DNA of 64,000 nt. Source: Dehalococcoidia bacterium (GTDB lineage Bacteria > Chloroflexota > Dehalococcoidia > DSTF01 > JACRBR01). The notes under the pieces were generated by a model. The model was not told where the DNA came from. It ran no database searches and saw only the letters and a program-made list of their open reading frames with translations. Position numbers and translations under genes: made by a program. Location: NCBI GenBank assembly GCA_015478665.1, contig JADMII010000011.1, positions 1 to 64,000 of the forward strand, given 5' to 3'. Below, piece by piece: positions 52,273 through 60,872 of this stretch. Each line of letters begins with the position of its first letter. Position 1 is the first letter of the stretch.

Positions 52273-53406
52273 CTACCCCAGCGCGTCCTTGATCTTGCCC
52301 ATGATGCCGCGATCCTCCTGCGGCTTGACGTCGGACCCCAGCGACTCCGCCAGCCGGCGCAGCAACTCCTTCTGCTCCTTCGACAGGTTCTTCGGCGTCA
52401 CGACGTTGGCGCGCACGATCATGTCGCCGCGGCCGCCGCCGCGCAGGTGCGGTACGCCCTTCCCGCGCACGACGAACAGCTCGCCGGTCTGTGTGCCGGC
52501 GGGGATCCGCAGCTCGTACGGCTCGTTGTCCACCGTCGGCACCTCGACGGCGTCGCCGAGGCCCACCTGCGCGAAGTTCAGGTCGAGGTCGAGCAGGATG
52601 TCATCCTCGTCGCGGCGGAAGAACTCGTGCGGCCTGACGTTGAGCGAGAGGTAGAGATGACCGCGCGGGCCGCCCTGGCTGCCGACCTCACCTTCGTTGG
52701 CGAGCCGGATCTGCGAGCCGCTGTCCACCCCCCCCGGGATCGCCACCGAGAGCTTCCGTGTCCGCTTCTCGCGTCCGCTCCCCCGGCAGTGCTTGCAGGG
52801 CGTATTGACGACCCGCCCTTCCCCGCGGCAGCGGTCGCACATGGTCACGTTGACGAACTGCCCGAAGATGCTCTGCTGCGTCCGCCGCAACTCGCCGCTG
52901 CCGTTGCACTGCGGGCATCGTTCGGGCTGCGTGCCAGGCTCGGCGCGCAGTCCGTTGCAGGCGCTGCAGACCTCGCTGCCGACGAGTTCGAACTCCTTCT
53001 CGGTGCCGAAGACGGCCTCCTCGAACGAGATCGTCATCGATAGCCGGACGTCGGCGCCGCGCACGGGGCCGCGCTGCGTGCGGCCGTTGGCGCCACCGAA
53101 GAAGGCATCGAAGATGTCGCCGAGTCCGCCGAAGCCGAAGCCCTCGAAGCCGCGCGCGAACGGATTCTCGCCGCCCTGCGCCGCCGCGTGCCCGAAGCGG
53201 TCGTACATCGCCCGGCGCTCGGGGTCGGAGAGCACCTCGTAGGCCTCGTTGACCTCCTTGAAGCGCGCCTCGGCGCCGGCCTCCGCGTTGCGGTCCGGAT
53301 GGTATCGCATCGCTAGGCGCCGGAACGCCTTCTTGAGCTCCTCCGGGGAGGCGTTGCGCGCCACCCCGAGGACGTCGTAGTAGTCCTGTTTTCTGTCTGT
53401 TGCCAT
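52273..53406 (-). CDS. dnaJ: Molecular chaperone DnaJ
   Basis: A 377-residue full-length type I J-protein. J domain 1-75 with HPD in AMRYHPDRN, a G/F-rich linker (GFEGFGFGG), four CXXCXG-type zinc repeats (CSACNG, CPQCNGSG, CDRCRGEG, CKHCRGSG) and the C-terminal substrate domain. It delivers clients to DnaK and stimulates its ATPase. dnaK and grpE are not in the window, so it is separately transcribed; TACAAT (53454-53459) is a likely -10 and no CIRCE repeat is seen. Confidence 0.97.
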   Translation of the reverse strand: MATDRKQDYYDVLGVARNASPEELKKAFRRLAMRYHPDRNAEAGAEARFKEVNEAYEVLSDPERRAMYDRFGHAAAQGGENPFARGFEGFGFGGLGDIFDAFFGGANGRTQRGPVRGADVRLSMTISFEEAVFGTEKEFELVGSEVCSACNGLRAEPGTQPERCPQCNGSGELRRTQQSIFGQFVNVTMCDRCRGEGRVVNTPCKHCRGSGREKRTRKLSVAIPGGVDSGSQIRLANEGEVGSQGGPRGHLYLSLNVRPHEFFRRDEDDILLDLDLNFAQVGLGDAVEVPTVDNEPYELRIPAGTQTGELFVVRGKGVPHLRGGGRGDMIVRANVVTPKNLSKEQKELLRRLAESLGSDVKPQEDRGIMGKIKDALG

Positions 53407-53453
53407 GTTCCCCGTGGTCGTCTGGAACGCCGCGCTTCTGCATCGGCATTCCC

Positions 53454-53459
53454 ATTGTA
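53454..53459 (-). promoter_or_regulatory. -10 box of dnaJ
   Basis: TACAAT on the minus strand, about 48 bases before the dnaJ start. The -35 region is not recognisable. Confidence 0.45.
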
Positions 53460-53593
53460 ACGGGCGGCTGGATCGCGAGGGTAGCCGCGCCGGGCCGTGG
53501 GCCCGGGGTATGCGCGTTACCGGCAGGATGGGCGGGCGCGGCGGGTAGGAGGTCCGCGCCGCGTCCGCCCTGCGTCCTGCCTCCGCTGGAGCA

Positions 53594-54364
53594 TCACGTG
53601 ATCGCCCAGGTGATGCTGACGTTTACCGTCACGTCGAGCTCGCCGGGCTGGATCGGCGTCGCCGCCGTGGTCGCGCCCGGTGCGGCGGCGAACGCGGCCT
53701 TGTCGTAGACGATCGGCTGCACGCCGCCACCCTCGCTGATGGCGATCGCACTGCCGAGCCCGACGCCGCTCGCCGAAGCCAGCGTCTGCGCCTTCGCCTT
53801 CGCATCGGCGACCGCCGCCTCCCGCGCCTGGCGCTGGAGGTCGCCGGGCTTGTCGATTGTGAACGTGATGCCCTGAATCTGCGTGTCGTCGCCGCCGGCG
53901 TTCACCGCGTCATCGACGACCTTGCTCGTGGTGTTGATGTCGCGCACCTTCACGGTCGCCGTGTTCGTGACGCGGAAGCCCGTCAGCGTCTGCTTGCCAT
54001 CGCTGTAGTTGTACTCGGGCGAAATCGTCAGGTCCGACGTCTGGATGTCCCTGTCGGCGATCCCGTCCGCCTTCATCGCGTTGTCGATCGCCGTCAACGA
54101 GGCGGCCGCCTGGTCGCGCGCGGCGGCGACCGTGGCGCGCAGCACCGAGACGCCGAGCGCGAGCTGCGCGATGTCCGGCTTCCCCTGCACCTTGCCTTCG
54201 CCCGAAACGGTAATGCCGCGCGCCTGCTCCGGCTCGGTCTGCTGCGTCTGCGGCGCCGTCGACGCCGGGCTTGTCGAGAAGGCCCCGCGCGCGGCGGCGC
54301 CGAACACCACGACCGCGACGGCGCCGGCCGCCGCTCCCATGACCAGCCTGCGATGCGTGATCAT
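53594..54364 (-). CDS. SIMPL domain-containing (DUF541) exported protein
   Basis: A 256-residue protein with an N-terminal signal/anchor helix (about 6-27) and a Thr/Gln/Pro linker. The SIMPL/DUF541 domain starts at GITVSGEGKVQGKPDIAQL and includes TSDLTISPEYNY and the C-terminal LDVTVNVSITW strand. Family members are periplasmic or envelope proteins of unclear function, linked to stress signalling. It begins four bases after the anti-sigma gene stop, as third gene of the sigma/anti-sigma operon. Confidence 0.88.
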   Translation of the reverse strand: MITHRRLVMGAAAGAVAVVVFGAAARGAFSTSPASTAPQTQQTEPEQARGITVSGEGKVQGKPDIAQLALGVSVLRATVAAARDQAAASLTAIDNAMKADGIADRDIQTSDLTISPEYNYSDGKQTLTGFRVTNTATVKVRDINTTSKVVDDAVNAGGDDTQIQGITFTIDKPGDLQRQAREAAVADAKAKAQTLASASGVGLGSAIAISEGGGVQPIVYDKAAFAAAPGATTAATPIQPGELDVTVNVSITWAIT

Positions 54365-54368
54365 CTGC

Positions 54369-55142
54369 CTACCTCCTTCGCCGCCGCCATTGCCACACGC
54401 TTGCGCCGCCGGCGCCGATGGTGACCACGGCCGCCGCGGCTGCAGACCACTCCGCCCAGTCCCAGCCGGACGAAGGCGCGCCGGAGGCAGCCTGCCGGCG
54501 CCTGGACGCCGGCGTCGGCGCGGCCGCCGCGGTGGTGGTGGTCGGCGCGGCGGCGGCCGTTACGGGTGTGGACGCTGCAGCGGCCGAAGAGGTTCCCGTT
54601 TCCGGGCCCGCCGGTGCGTTGCCAGGTGCGGCGCCGGCGGGCGCCGGCGACGCCGCCCTGTCCGCCGGCGCGAAGGCCTGGGCTGCGGACGTCGCCGGCT
54701 GGGCGGCGGCCGCAGGGACGATCGACGTCGCCGGCGGCGTCGCGGCGGCAGCGAAGCGCGCGGTCGCCGCCTGGTCGCGCGCGCCGCCGTTCCCGCCGCC
54801 GAGTACGCTGACCGCGACGAGCGCGACGAAGGCAACCGCGGCGCCCGCGCTCAGCAGCGGCAGCAGTCGCGCCGAGAGCGCCGGCTGCCGCCGAGGCGCC
54901 GGCGCCTGGTCGGCGGCGCGCAGCCGGAACGAGCGCGGGGCCTCTTCCTGGGGAAGCGATGCGAGCACCGCACGCACGGACTGGAGGCCGGCGAGCTCGC
55001 GTGCGCAGGCGGCGCACGTCGCGACGTGCGCCGTGAGAGCGGCCGCCGCGTCGTCGGCGAGCGCGCCGTCGAGACAGGCGCTGAGCAAGCGCGTATCAGG
55101 CCGATGCTTCCGGCTGAGGATCGCGAACACCTGCTTCACCAC
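54369..55142 (-). CDS. Zinc-finger anti-sigma factor
   Basis: A 257-residue membrane anti-sigma factor. The N-terminal zinc-binding helix pair has LDGALADDAAAALTAHVATCAAC, that is the His-X3-Cys-X2-Cys core of ZAS domains (about residues 38-46). A transmembrane helix at about 93-114 is followed by a 110-residue Ala/Pro/Thr-rich extracytoplasmic region and a second hydrophobic stretch near the C-terminus. It should hold the ECF sigma factor encoded just upstream. GGGAGG lies nine bases before the GTG start. Confidence 0.87.
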   Translation of the reverse strand: MVKQVFAILSRKHRPDTRLLSACLDGALADDAAAALTAHVATCAACARELAGLQSVRAVLASLPQEEAPRSFRLRAADQAPAPRRQPALSARLLPLLSAGAAVAFVALVAVSVLGGGNGGARDQAATARFAAAATPPATSIVPAAAAQPATSAAQAFAPADRAASPAPAGAAPGNAPAGPETGTSSAAAASTPVTAAAAPTTTTAAAAPTPASRRRQAASGAPSSGWDWAEWSAAAAAVVTIGAGGASVWQWRRRRR

Positions 55143-55194
55143 GACCGTTGTCCTCCCGCCGCGTCCTCAGCCGGACGCATACGATCCTTGACGT

Positions 55195-55794
55195 TCATGC
55201 GTCGCCAGATGTTCCCGCCAGCGTGCGCCGCAGCTTCGCGCGCCCGCGCGCGATCCGCGACTTGACGGTGCCGAGCGACGCCTTCGTCGCCTCGGCGATC
55301 TCCTCGTACGAGAGTCCCTGCACGTCACGCAGGACCACCGCCAGCCGCTGGTCTTCGGGCAGCCGCAAGAGCGCCGCGGCGATAACTCGCCGCTGCTCGG
55401 AGCGGACGACCGCCGAATCAGGCCCGGGCGCCGGGTCCGGGACATCGAGCGGCGCCTCGTCGATCGGCTGCGGCGCGTCGAGTGAGATCGCCGGGCGGCG
55501 GTGACGACGTCGCAGCTCGTCGGTGCAGGCGTTCGCGGCGATGCGCAAGAGCCAAGGGCGGAAGCGGTCGCCTGTGCAGCCGGCGATGTGGCGCCAGGCA
55601 GAGAGAAACGCCTCCTGCGTCGCGTCTTCCGCGAGCGAGGTGCTGCCGAGCATGCGGCGACAGAGGTTGTAGACAAGGCGCTGGTGCAGGTCGACGAGCG
55701 CGTTGAAGGCGTCGAGATCGCCGGCACGCGCGCGATGCAGCAGTTCGGGTTCGTCCGCTGCGGCTCGCGCTGAGGGACCGGCGAAGAGGTTCAT
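55195..55794 (-). CDS. ECF-type RNA polymerase sigma factor
   Basis: A 199-residue sigma factor with region 2 (FNALVDLHQRLVYNLCRRML, DATQEAFLSAWRH) near residues 30-72 and region 4 (LPEDQRLAVVLRDVQGLSYE, GTVKSRIARGRAKLR) near 145-190, and no regions 1 or 3. It resembles the SigE/RpoE group controlled by ZAS anti-sigma factors. The operon sigma-anti-sigma-SIMPL protein suggests an envelope-stress response. A TAGAAT box (55806-55811, minus strand) ends 11 bases before the ATG. Confidence 0.94.
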   Translation of the reverse strand: MNLFAGPSARAAADEPELLHRARAGDLDAFNALVDLHQRLVYNLCRRMLGSTSLAEDATQEAFLSAWRHIAGCTGDRFRPWLLRIAANACTDELRRRHRRPAISLDAPQPIDEAPLDVPDPAPGPDSAVVRSEQRRVIAAALLRLPEDQRLAVVLRDVQGLSYEEIAEATKASLGTVKSRIARGRAKLRRTLAGTSGDA

Positions 55795-55805
55795 CGACGC
55801 CGGGC

Positions 55806-55811
55806 ATTCTA
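55806..55811 (-). promoter_or_regulatory. -10 box of the sigma factor operon
   Basis: TAGAAT on the minus strand, 11 bases before ATG 55794; no clear -35. It is back to back with the lepB box 40 bases away. Confidence 0.4.
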
Positions 55812-55851
55812 TCAGAGTGCCAATGCAACGGGCTGGCGCGTCCCTGCGTGC

Positions 55852-55857
55852 TACAAT
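55852..55857 (+). promoter_or_regulatory. -10 box of lepB, nearly leaderless
   Basis: TACAAT ends nine bases before ATG 55867. No ribosome binding site is present. Confidence 0.5.
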
Positions 55858-55866
55858 AGGCGGCTT

Positions 55867-56850
55867 ATGTCAGACGATCCGCTGCGCCGGGAGCCGGAGC
55901 TTCCCGCTTCACCAGCCCCGGCGGCACCCGGCGCCCCGCCTGCCTCGCACGATGCACTCTTCCCCGGCGACCACGCCACCCGGGACGGTGGCGCTGCTTC
56001 CGACGGCGCCCGCCGCGACTGGTCGCCGGCGCCGCCGTCGCCGCACGTCGATCCGTACGCCGTCGCGTCGGCTGCCGCTCCGGACGCCTACGCCGACGTG
56101 CCGGCGGCGCTCGAGCTCTCGTACACGAACGCCGACATCGGCCTGAGCGAGCGCGCCTTCGAGCGCACCCTTCCGTACGAGGACCGTACGGTGCGCAAGC
56201 GACGCGTGGGCCGGGCGAAGGCGCGCCGCGTCGGACGCGAGCTGGTCGAGACGCTGCTGCTCGCGGTGCTGATCTTCTTCGCCGTCAAGGCGGTCGTGCA
56301 GAACTTCCGCGTCGAGGGCTCGAGCATGATGCCCTCGCTCACGAACAACCAGTATCTGCTGGTGAACAAGGCGCTCTACTACCGCATCGATACGCACACG
56401 CTGAACAAGTTCCTGCCGTTCATCCCCGACAGCGATGGCGAGCGGCACCTCTTCCGCGCTCCGCGCCGCGGCGACGTGATCGTGTTCAAGTTCCCGCTCG
56501 ACACGAGCCGCGACTTCATCAAGCGGGTGATCGGCGTGCCGGGCGACACCGTCGAGGTGCGCGACGGCAAGGTGTTCATCAACGGCAGCCCGCTCGTGGA
56601 GCCGTACGAGCAGGCTGCGCCGAACTACACCTACGGCCCAAAGACGGTGCCGCCGGGCCAGTACTTCGTGCTCGGCGATAATCGCAACAACAGCTATGAC
56701 TCGCACGCTTGGCGCCAGCAGTGCAGCGCGCAGCAGGAATGCGACTTCGTCCCCGAGGCCAATATCATCGGCCAGGCATGGATCACGTACTGGCCGTGGG
56801 GCGACCTGGGCCTGGTCAACAACACGAGCCTGAAGCCGCGGGCGCCCTGA
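55867..56850 (+). CDS. lepB: Signal peptidase I with long N-terminal extension
   Basis: A 327-residue type I signal peptidase. The first 120 residues are Pro/Ala/Asp-rich cytoplasmic sequence; a single membrane anchor (about 127-145, ETLLLAVLIFFAVKAVVQ) leads into the catalytic domain. The catalytic Ser is in EGSSMMPSL, the catalytic Lys in DFIKRVIGVPGD, and the final motif is VLGDNRNNSYDSH. It removes signal peptides of exported proteins. The extension is longer than the usual 20-60 residues. Confidence 0.95.
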   Translation: MSDDPLRREPELPASPAPAAPGAPPASHDALFPGDHATRDGGAASDGARRDWSPAPPSPHVDPYAVASAAAPDAYADVPAALELSYTNADIGLSERAFERTLPYEDRTVRKRRVGRAKARRVGRELVETLLLAVLIFFAVKAVVQNFRVEGSSMMPSLTNNQYLLVNKALYYRIDTHTLNKFLPFIPDSDGERHLFRAPRRGDVIVFKFPLDTSRDFIKRVIGVPGDTVEVRDGKVFINGSPLVEPYEQAAPNYTYGPKTVPPGQYFVLGDNRNNSYDSHAWRQQCSAQQECDFVPEANIIGQAWITYWPWGDLGLVNNTSLKPRAP

Positions 56851-56851
56851 G

Positions 56852-56870
56852 GCGCGTCGCTCACACGCGC
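56852..56870 (+). terminator. Weak hairpin after lepB
   Basis: GCGCGT and ACGCGC form a six-base-pair stem with a seven-base loop directly after the lepB stop, followed by TTG only. Confidence 0.3.
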
Positions 56871-57134
56871 TTGCCCGGTTCGCCGCCGGCAACAGCCGTT
56901 GATGCCCGCACGGCAGAGGCCGCCGCGTCGTTCGTGACACGGCGTGACGGGCTTCGGGGTTGCGGGTACGCTACCGATGCGCCGGAGAACCGCAGGGCGG
57001 CCCTTCGGCGCCGAGGGGTGGGTTCATTGCTACAGAATCCACAATTGTTCCGAGCGATCTGGCCCGTTGGACGCGTCCGCGAATGAGCGGCCGCCGTTCG
57101 TTCCCCGGGGCGCGTACCGGCAACCGGCCTCCGC

Positions 57135-58199
57135 TCACTTGTTCGCGGCGAACGCGGCGTACAGCGGCTGGTCCAGCGTCAGTTCCCGCACGCCTCGCAG
57201 GCCCGCCTCCGTCGCCAGCCGGCGGATCTCGTCGGCGCTGAAGAAGCCGACGCCGCGTCCGCCCTTCGCCAGCGCCTGGGGGATCTCGTAGAACAGGTCG
57301 ATGTGCGCCAGCACGGTGCCGTAGTCGCCGGTGGCGTCCTCGATGCGCTCGGCGCCCCGGATCTCGGTGATCAGCAGGACGCCATCTTCCTTCAGCGCGC
57401 GTCCGGCATTCGTCAGCACGGTCAGCGCGTCGTCCATCTCGTGCAGCGAGATCTGGGTGTAGATGAAGTCGAAGGCGTCCTCGCTCGTCAAGTCCTCCGC
57501 CCGCATCTCCTCCGCGTGCACGTGCTCGTCGAGGCCGGCGGCGGCGATCCGCTCACGGGCGAGGGCGACCGAAGTCGGGTCGGGGTCGAGGCCTGTGACG
57601 GTGCAGGCGGGGAACGCGCGTGCCAGCGCGACGAGGCCGGCGCCGGCGCCGCAGCCCAGCTCGAGGATCGTGCCGCCGTCGGCGAGCTGGCGGCCGAGCT
57701 CGGGCAACTCCGGCAGCAGCACGCTGGGCAGGAACAGCTCGTACGCCGCCTTGCTGAAGGCGTGGATGGTCTCCACCATCTCGCGTCCGTAGTCGGCGAA
57801 GGGGATGCCCTCGCCGTCCTGCATGCAGGCCTCGACGTGGTCGGCGAGCCGCGATTCGACGGCGAAGTTCGTCACGAGGCCGGCCGCGTATTGGAAGTCG
57901 TCGGCGTCGAGGAGGAGCTCGTCCATGTGCGGCGCCATCCGCAGGCGGCCGTTCGATGCGTCGTACGTCAGCAGCTCGCCGGCGGCAGCAAGCTTCGCCC
58001 ACGCCTGCAGGTAGCGCGGGTCGACGTCGCACTGGGCTTGAAGCTCATCGACCGTCAGCCCGCCGGGCGCTGCGGCGAGCGCGCGCAGCATGCCGAGCTT
58101 GAGGCCGTAGTAGGCGGCGCGCATGGTCGCGGCGCCGGCGGCCCAGGCGAAGATCTTCAGCGCCTGGTCGTCCTTGGTCGCGTAAAATTGCTCGATCAT
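57135..58199 (-). CDS. Methyltransferase with winged-helix dimerisation domain
   Basis: A 354-residue class I methyltransferase of the O-methyltransferase type. An N-terminal helical/winged-helix part (about 1-150; GGLTVDELQAQCDVDPRYLQ) precedes the SAM domain with TILELGCGAGAGLVAL near 180, TGLDPDPTS and YTQISLHEMDD. Such proteins methylate small molecules or RND-like substrates; acceptor unknown. GGAGGGCGAGG lies just before ATG 58199. A second methyltransferase gene follows the same direction upstream; no clear operon. Confidence 0.87.
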   Translation of the reverse strand: MIEQFYATKDDQALKIFAWAAGAATMRAAYYGLKLGMLRALAAAPGGLTVDELQAQCDVDPRYLQAWAKLAAAGELLTYDASNGRLRMAPHMDELLLDADDFQYAAGLVTNFAVESRLADHVEACMQDGEGIPFADYGREMVETIHAFSKAAYELFLPSVLLPELPELGRQLADGGTILELGCGAGAGLVALARAFPACTVTGLDPDPTSVALARERIAAAGLDEHVHAEEMRAEDLTSEDAFDFIYTQISLHEMDDALTVLTNAGRALKEDGVLLITEIRGAERIEDATGDYGTVLAHIDLFYEIPQALAKGGRGVGFFSADEIRRLATEAGLRGVRELTLDQPLYAAFAANK

Positions 58200-58316
58200 C
58201 CTCGCCCTCCACGGGTCGCCGGCAGTACGTCGCGGTCGTCGGTCGCGCGAGCCTTCGCGGCTCGTCGAGATCCGGCGGGGTGCGCGCGCGCGTCGTGCGT
58301 GCGGGGGCACCAACTA

Positions 58317-58985
58317 TTACACCGGATCGACGGGTTTTGCGACAGGATCGTCGTCCCGGCCGCGCCGGGCCCACACGGCGTACAGCGGATCATGCGGCGG
58401 GCCGCCGCCGATACTCCGGTCTTCGGCCGCGACCTCGCCGAAGCCGCCCGCCTCGCGGAAGTAGGCTCGGATCAGCACCGCTCGCTCGCGGTCATCGAGC
58501 GCGCGCCAGATGGAGACGGCCTTCGTCGGAAACATCCGATTCGAATACGTGATGATGAGCGGCGCATCCGGCTTCAGCACGCGCCGCACTTCGCGGAAGG
58601 TGTCGACCGGTCGCGTCATGTACTGCACGGAGACGGTGACGACGGCGCCATCGAACGCGCGGTCGTCATACGGCAGGCGTGGGTCAGCGTTGAGGTCGTG
58701 CACGACGAAGTCCGTGAGCTGGTTGTTCTTGCGCATCTCGACTTCGTTGAGCCCGAGACCGGCCAGCCGGTGGAGGCACAGCTCCGGCGGCATGTGCGAG
58801 CGATAGCTGGACATCAGGTCGAGCACGTCGCCACCCTCGGGCAGCAGCTCGCGATAGAGGCGCCGGGCGGCCTCGATGGCGTCGTCGTCGATGTGCACGA
58901 GGAGGCGGGGCTGCTCGTAGAAGATCGGGTCGGCGCGTTCGTCGAGGCGCTCGAAGAAGCTGGGCTGGAAGGGCGATGCCGACAT
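58317..58985 (-). CDS. Type-11-like SAM methyltransferase
   Basis: A 222-residue protein. VLDLMSSYRSHMPPEL is at the position of motif I but lacks the glycine-rich loop; VVTVSVQYMTRPVDTFREVRRVLKPDAPLII is a regular type-11 continuation. LGLNEVEMRKNNQLTDFVVHDLNAD is a well-conserved feature of this plain family of hypothetical methyltransferases. Begins 118 bases before the pterin dehydratase gene, which runs the other way. Confidence 0.8.
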   Translation of the reverse strand: MSASPFQPSFFERLDERADPIFYEQPRLLVHIDDDAIEAARRLYRELLPEGGDVLDLMSSYRSHMPPELCLHRLAGLGLNEVEMRKNNQLTDFVVHDLNADPRLPYDDRAFDGAVVTVSVQYMTRPVDTFREVRRVLKPDAPLIITYSNRMFPTKAVSIWRALDDRERAVLIRAYFREAGGFGEVAAEDRSIGGGPPHDPLYAVWARRGRDDDPVAKPVDPV

Positions 58986-59103
58986 GGGAGCAGTCTACTC
59001 CGGCCGGCGACCCGCTCGTCGGAAGGCGGCTCGCGGGCGGCGCGCGGAGTGCCGTGCGGCGGGTAGACTGTCGGTAGCTGGACCAGCATCTGGAGGCAGA
59101 ACA

Positions 59104-59388
59104 ATGGCGACTCTGACAACCGACGAGGTCGACGCGCGGCTCGGCGAGCATGGCGGCTGGGCGCGGCGCGGCGATGAGATCTCCAAGCAGTACCGCTTCG
59201 ACGACTTCCGCCGCGCGATGGCCTTCGTCAACCGCGTCGCGGATGAGGCGAACGCGCTCGACCACCACCCGGACATCACCATCCAGTACAACCGCGTGAC
59301 GATGATGCTCTCGACGCACAGCGAGGGCGGCGTGACCGAGAAGGACTTCGCGTTGGCGACGAAGATCGATGCCGCAGCCGGACAGTGA
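59104..59388 (+). CDS. 4a-hydroxytetrahydrobiopterin dehydratase
   Basis: A 94-residue pterin-4a-carbinolamine dehydratase. FDDFRRAMAFVNRVADEAN and the active-site DHHPDITI with two adjacent histidines are diagnostic. It dehydrates hydroxylated pterin cofactors or moonlights in molybdopterin synthesis; no aromatic amino-acid hydroxylase is nearby. GGAGG lies nine bases before the ATG, and the stop overlaps the DedA gene start by 20 bases. Confidence 0.95.
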   Translation: MATLTTDEVDARLGEHGGWARRGDEISKQYRFDDFRRAMAFVNRVADEANALDHHPDITIQYNRVTMMLSTHSEGGVTEKDFALATKIDAAAGQ

Positions 59389-60232
59389 GCCGCCGCTGAC
59401 GACCGGGGCGCGGCAGCGCGCGCCGGGCGAGGAGAGCGCGGCGGCGGACTGGATCCAGCGCAACATGACGTGGCTGGTGTTGGTTGGTGCGCTGGTGCTG
59501 ATCCTGCTGCCGCGCCTGTCGCCGTTCCAGGGGCTCAACGAGTACCTGAACGTCTTCCAGCGCCTGAGCGAGTGGATCCTCGGACGGCTCCAGGCACTGT
59601 TCAAGGACTATGGCTACTACGTCGTCTTCTTCGGCGTGCTCGCCGAGAACAGCGTGCTGCTCGGCCTGCTCGTCCCCGGCACGATCGTGCTGATCCTCGC
59701 CGGGCTCTCGGCGCAGAACGGCTCGATCAACCTGCCGCTGGTCATCGCGCTGGGCGTGGCGGCGGCGCTGCTCGGCGATACGATCAGCTACCAGATCGGC
59801 CGCATGGGCTGGACGCGCGTGCTCGACCGCTTCGGGATGAGCGAGATGATCGAGAAGGTGCGCGGGCCGATGGAGTCGAACCGGCGCTGGATCATCCTCG
59901 CCTATCACTTCGCGGGCTACTCGCGCGCCGTCGGGCCGATCGCCGCGGGCATCTTCAAGATCCCGTTCCGGAAGTGGGCGCCGTTCGACTACAGCGGCGC
60001 CACGGTCTGGGTGCTGGCGTACGTGATGATCGGCGTCGTGCTCGGCATCTCCGGCGTGAAGTTCGACGACACGAAGCGGATGGCGCGCCTGATCGAGATC
60101 TTCTTCACCGGCCTCCTCGTCGTCGCGCTCGTCGTCACCGTCTGGCGCTCGATCCGCGCTCAGGAGCGCGCCGCGCTCGTGCCGGCAGCGGAGGCCGAGC
60201 CGGCGGTCGAGGTCAGCTCCGACGAGCGTTGA
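59369..60232 (+). CDS. DedA family membrane protein
   Basis: A 287-residue polytopic protein of the DedA/SNARE-associated family, which are thought to scramble or carry lipid carriers such as undecaprenyl phosphate. PGTIVLILAGLSAQNG is in the re-entrant loop region, LLGDTISYQIGRMG follows, and FAGYSRAVGPIAAGIFKIPF carries the conserved Arg. The first 35 residues are polar. Overlaps the pterin dehydratase gene end. Confidence 0.9.
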   Translation: MPQPDSEPPLTTGARQRAPGEESAAADWIQRNMTWLVLVGALVLILLPRLSPFQGLNEYLNVFQRLSEWILGRLQALFKDYGYYVVFFGVLAENSVLLGLLVPGTIVLILAGLSAQNGSINLPLVIALGVAAALLGDTISYQIGRMGWTRVLDRFGMSEMIEKVRGPMESNRRWIILAYHFAGYSRAVGPIAAGIFKIPFRKWAPFDYSGATVWVLAYVMIGVVLGISGVKFDDTKRMARLIEIFFTGLLVVALVVTVWRSIRAQERAALVPAAEAEPAVEVSSDER

Positions 60233-60283
60233 TCGACCGGCGTCGTGTGGCGCGTGGCGAGAGGGCTTCGGCCTTCGATTTGC

Positions 60284-60289
60284 TACCAT
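60284..60289 (+). promoter_or_regulatory. -10 box upstream of mismatch glycosylase
   Basis: TACCAT 52 bases before the glycosylase ATG; -35 not recognised. Confidence 0.35.
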
Positions 60290-60341
60290 CTCTGTACGAG
60301 CATCGATGTCCTCAGCCCAGGCACGAGACGTCTGACACGGT

Positions 60342-60872
60342 ATGGCGAAGCGACTCCCGGATTACCTGCGTCCCGGCCTCGACCTCGTGGTCGTCGGCAT
60401 CAACCCCGGCCTCAAGTCCGCGGCGACGGGCCATCATTACGCCGGCGCCGGCAATCACTTCTGGCCGCTGATGTTCGAATCCGGCCTGCTGCCCGTGAAA
60501 CTGACGTACGAGGATGACGCGCGCGTGCTTGACTGCGGCATCGGCCTGACGAACATGGTGGACCGGGCCTCAGCGTCGGTGAGCGACCTCTCGCCGGCGG
60601 AGCTGCGCGCCGGCGCCGTCAGGCTGCGCGCGAAGCTGCTCCGCTCTGCGCCGGCGGTCGTCGCCTTCAATGGCAAGCGGATCTACGAAGTCTATGCCGG
60701 CCGGACCTGCGTCTTCGGCGTCCAGCCGGAGCGCATCGGCAGCGTCCTCGTCTTCGTCATGCCGTCGACGAGCGCGCGCACCGCGGCGTACCAGCGCGAC
60801 GCCAAGCTGGCGTATTTCCGCGAACTCGCCGCCATCGTCGCGGCGCAACGCAGGTCGGCGGTGGCATCGTGA
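60342..60872 (+). CDS. mug: G/U mismatch-specific DNA glycosylase (MUG type)
   Basis: A 176-residue uracil-DNA glycosylase superfamily protein. Motif A VVVGINPG (residues 17-23) and motif B VMPSTSAR near residue 145 are both present, with GAGNHFWPLM between them, as in Mug/TDG. It removes uracil or ethenocytosine opposite guanine to start base-excision repair. Its stop overlaps the next gene start (GTGA). Confidence 0.92.
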   Translation: MAKRLPDYLRPGLDLVVVGINPGLKSAATGHHYAGAGNHFWPLMFESGLLPVKLTYEDDARVLDCGIGLTNMVDRASASVSDLSPAELRAGAVRLRAKLLRSAPAVVAFNGKRIYEVYAGRTCVFGVQPERIGSVLVFVMPSTSARTAAYQRDAKLAYFRELAAIVAAQRRSAVAS

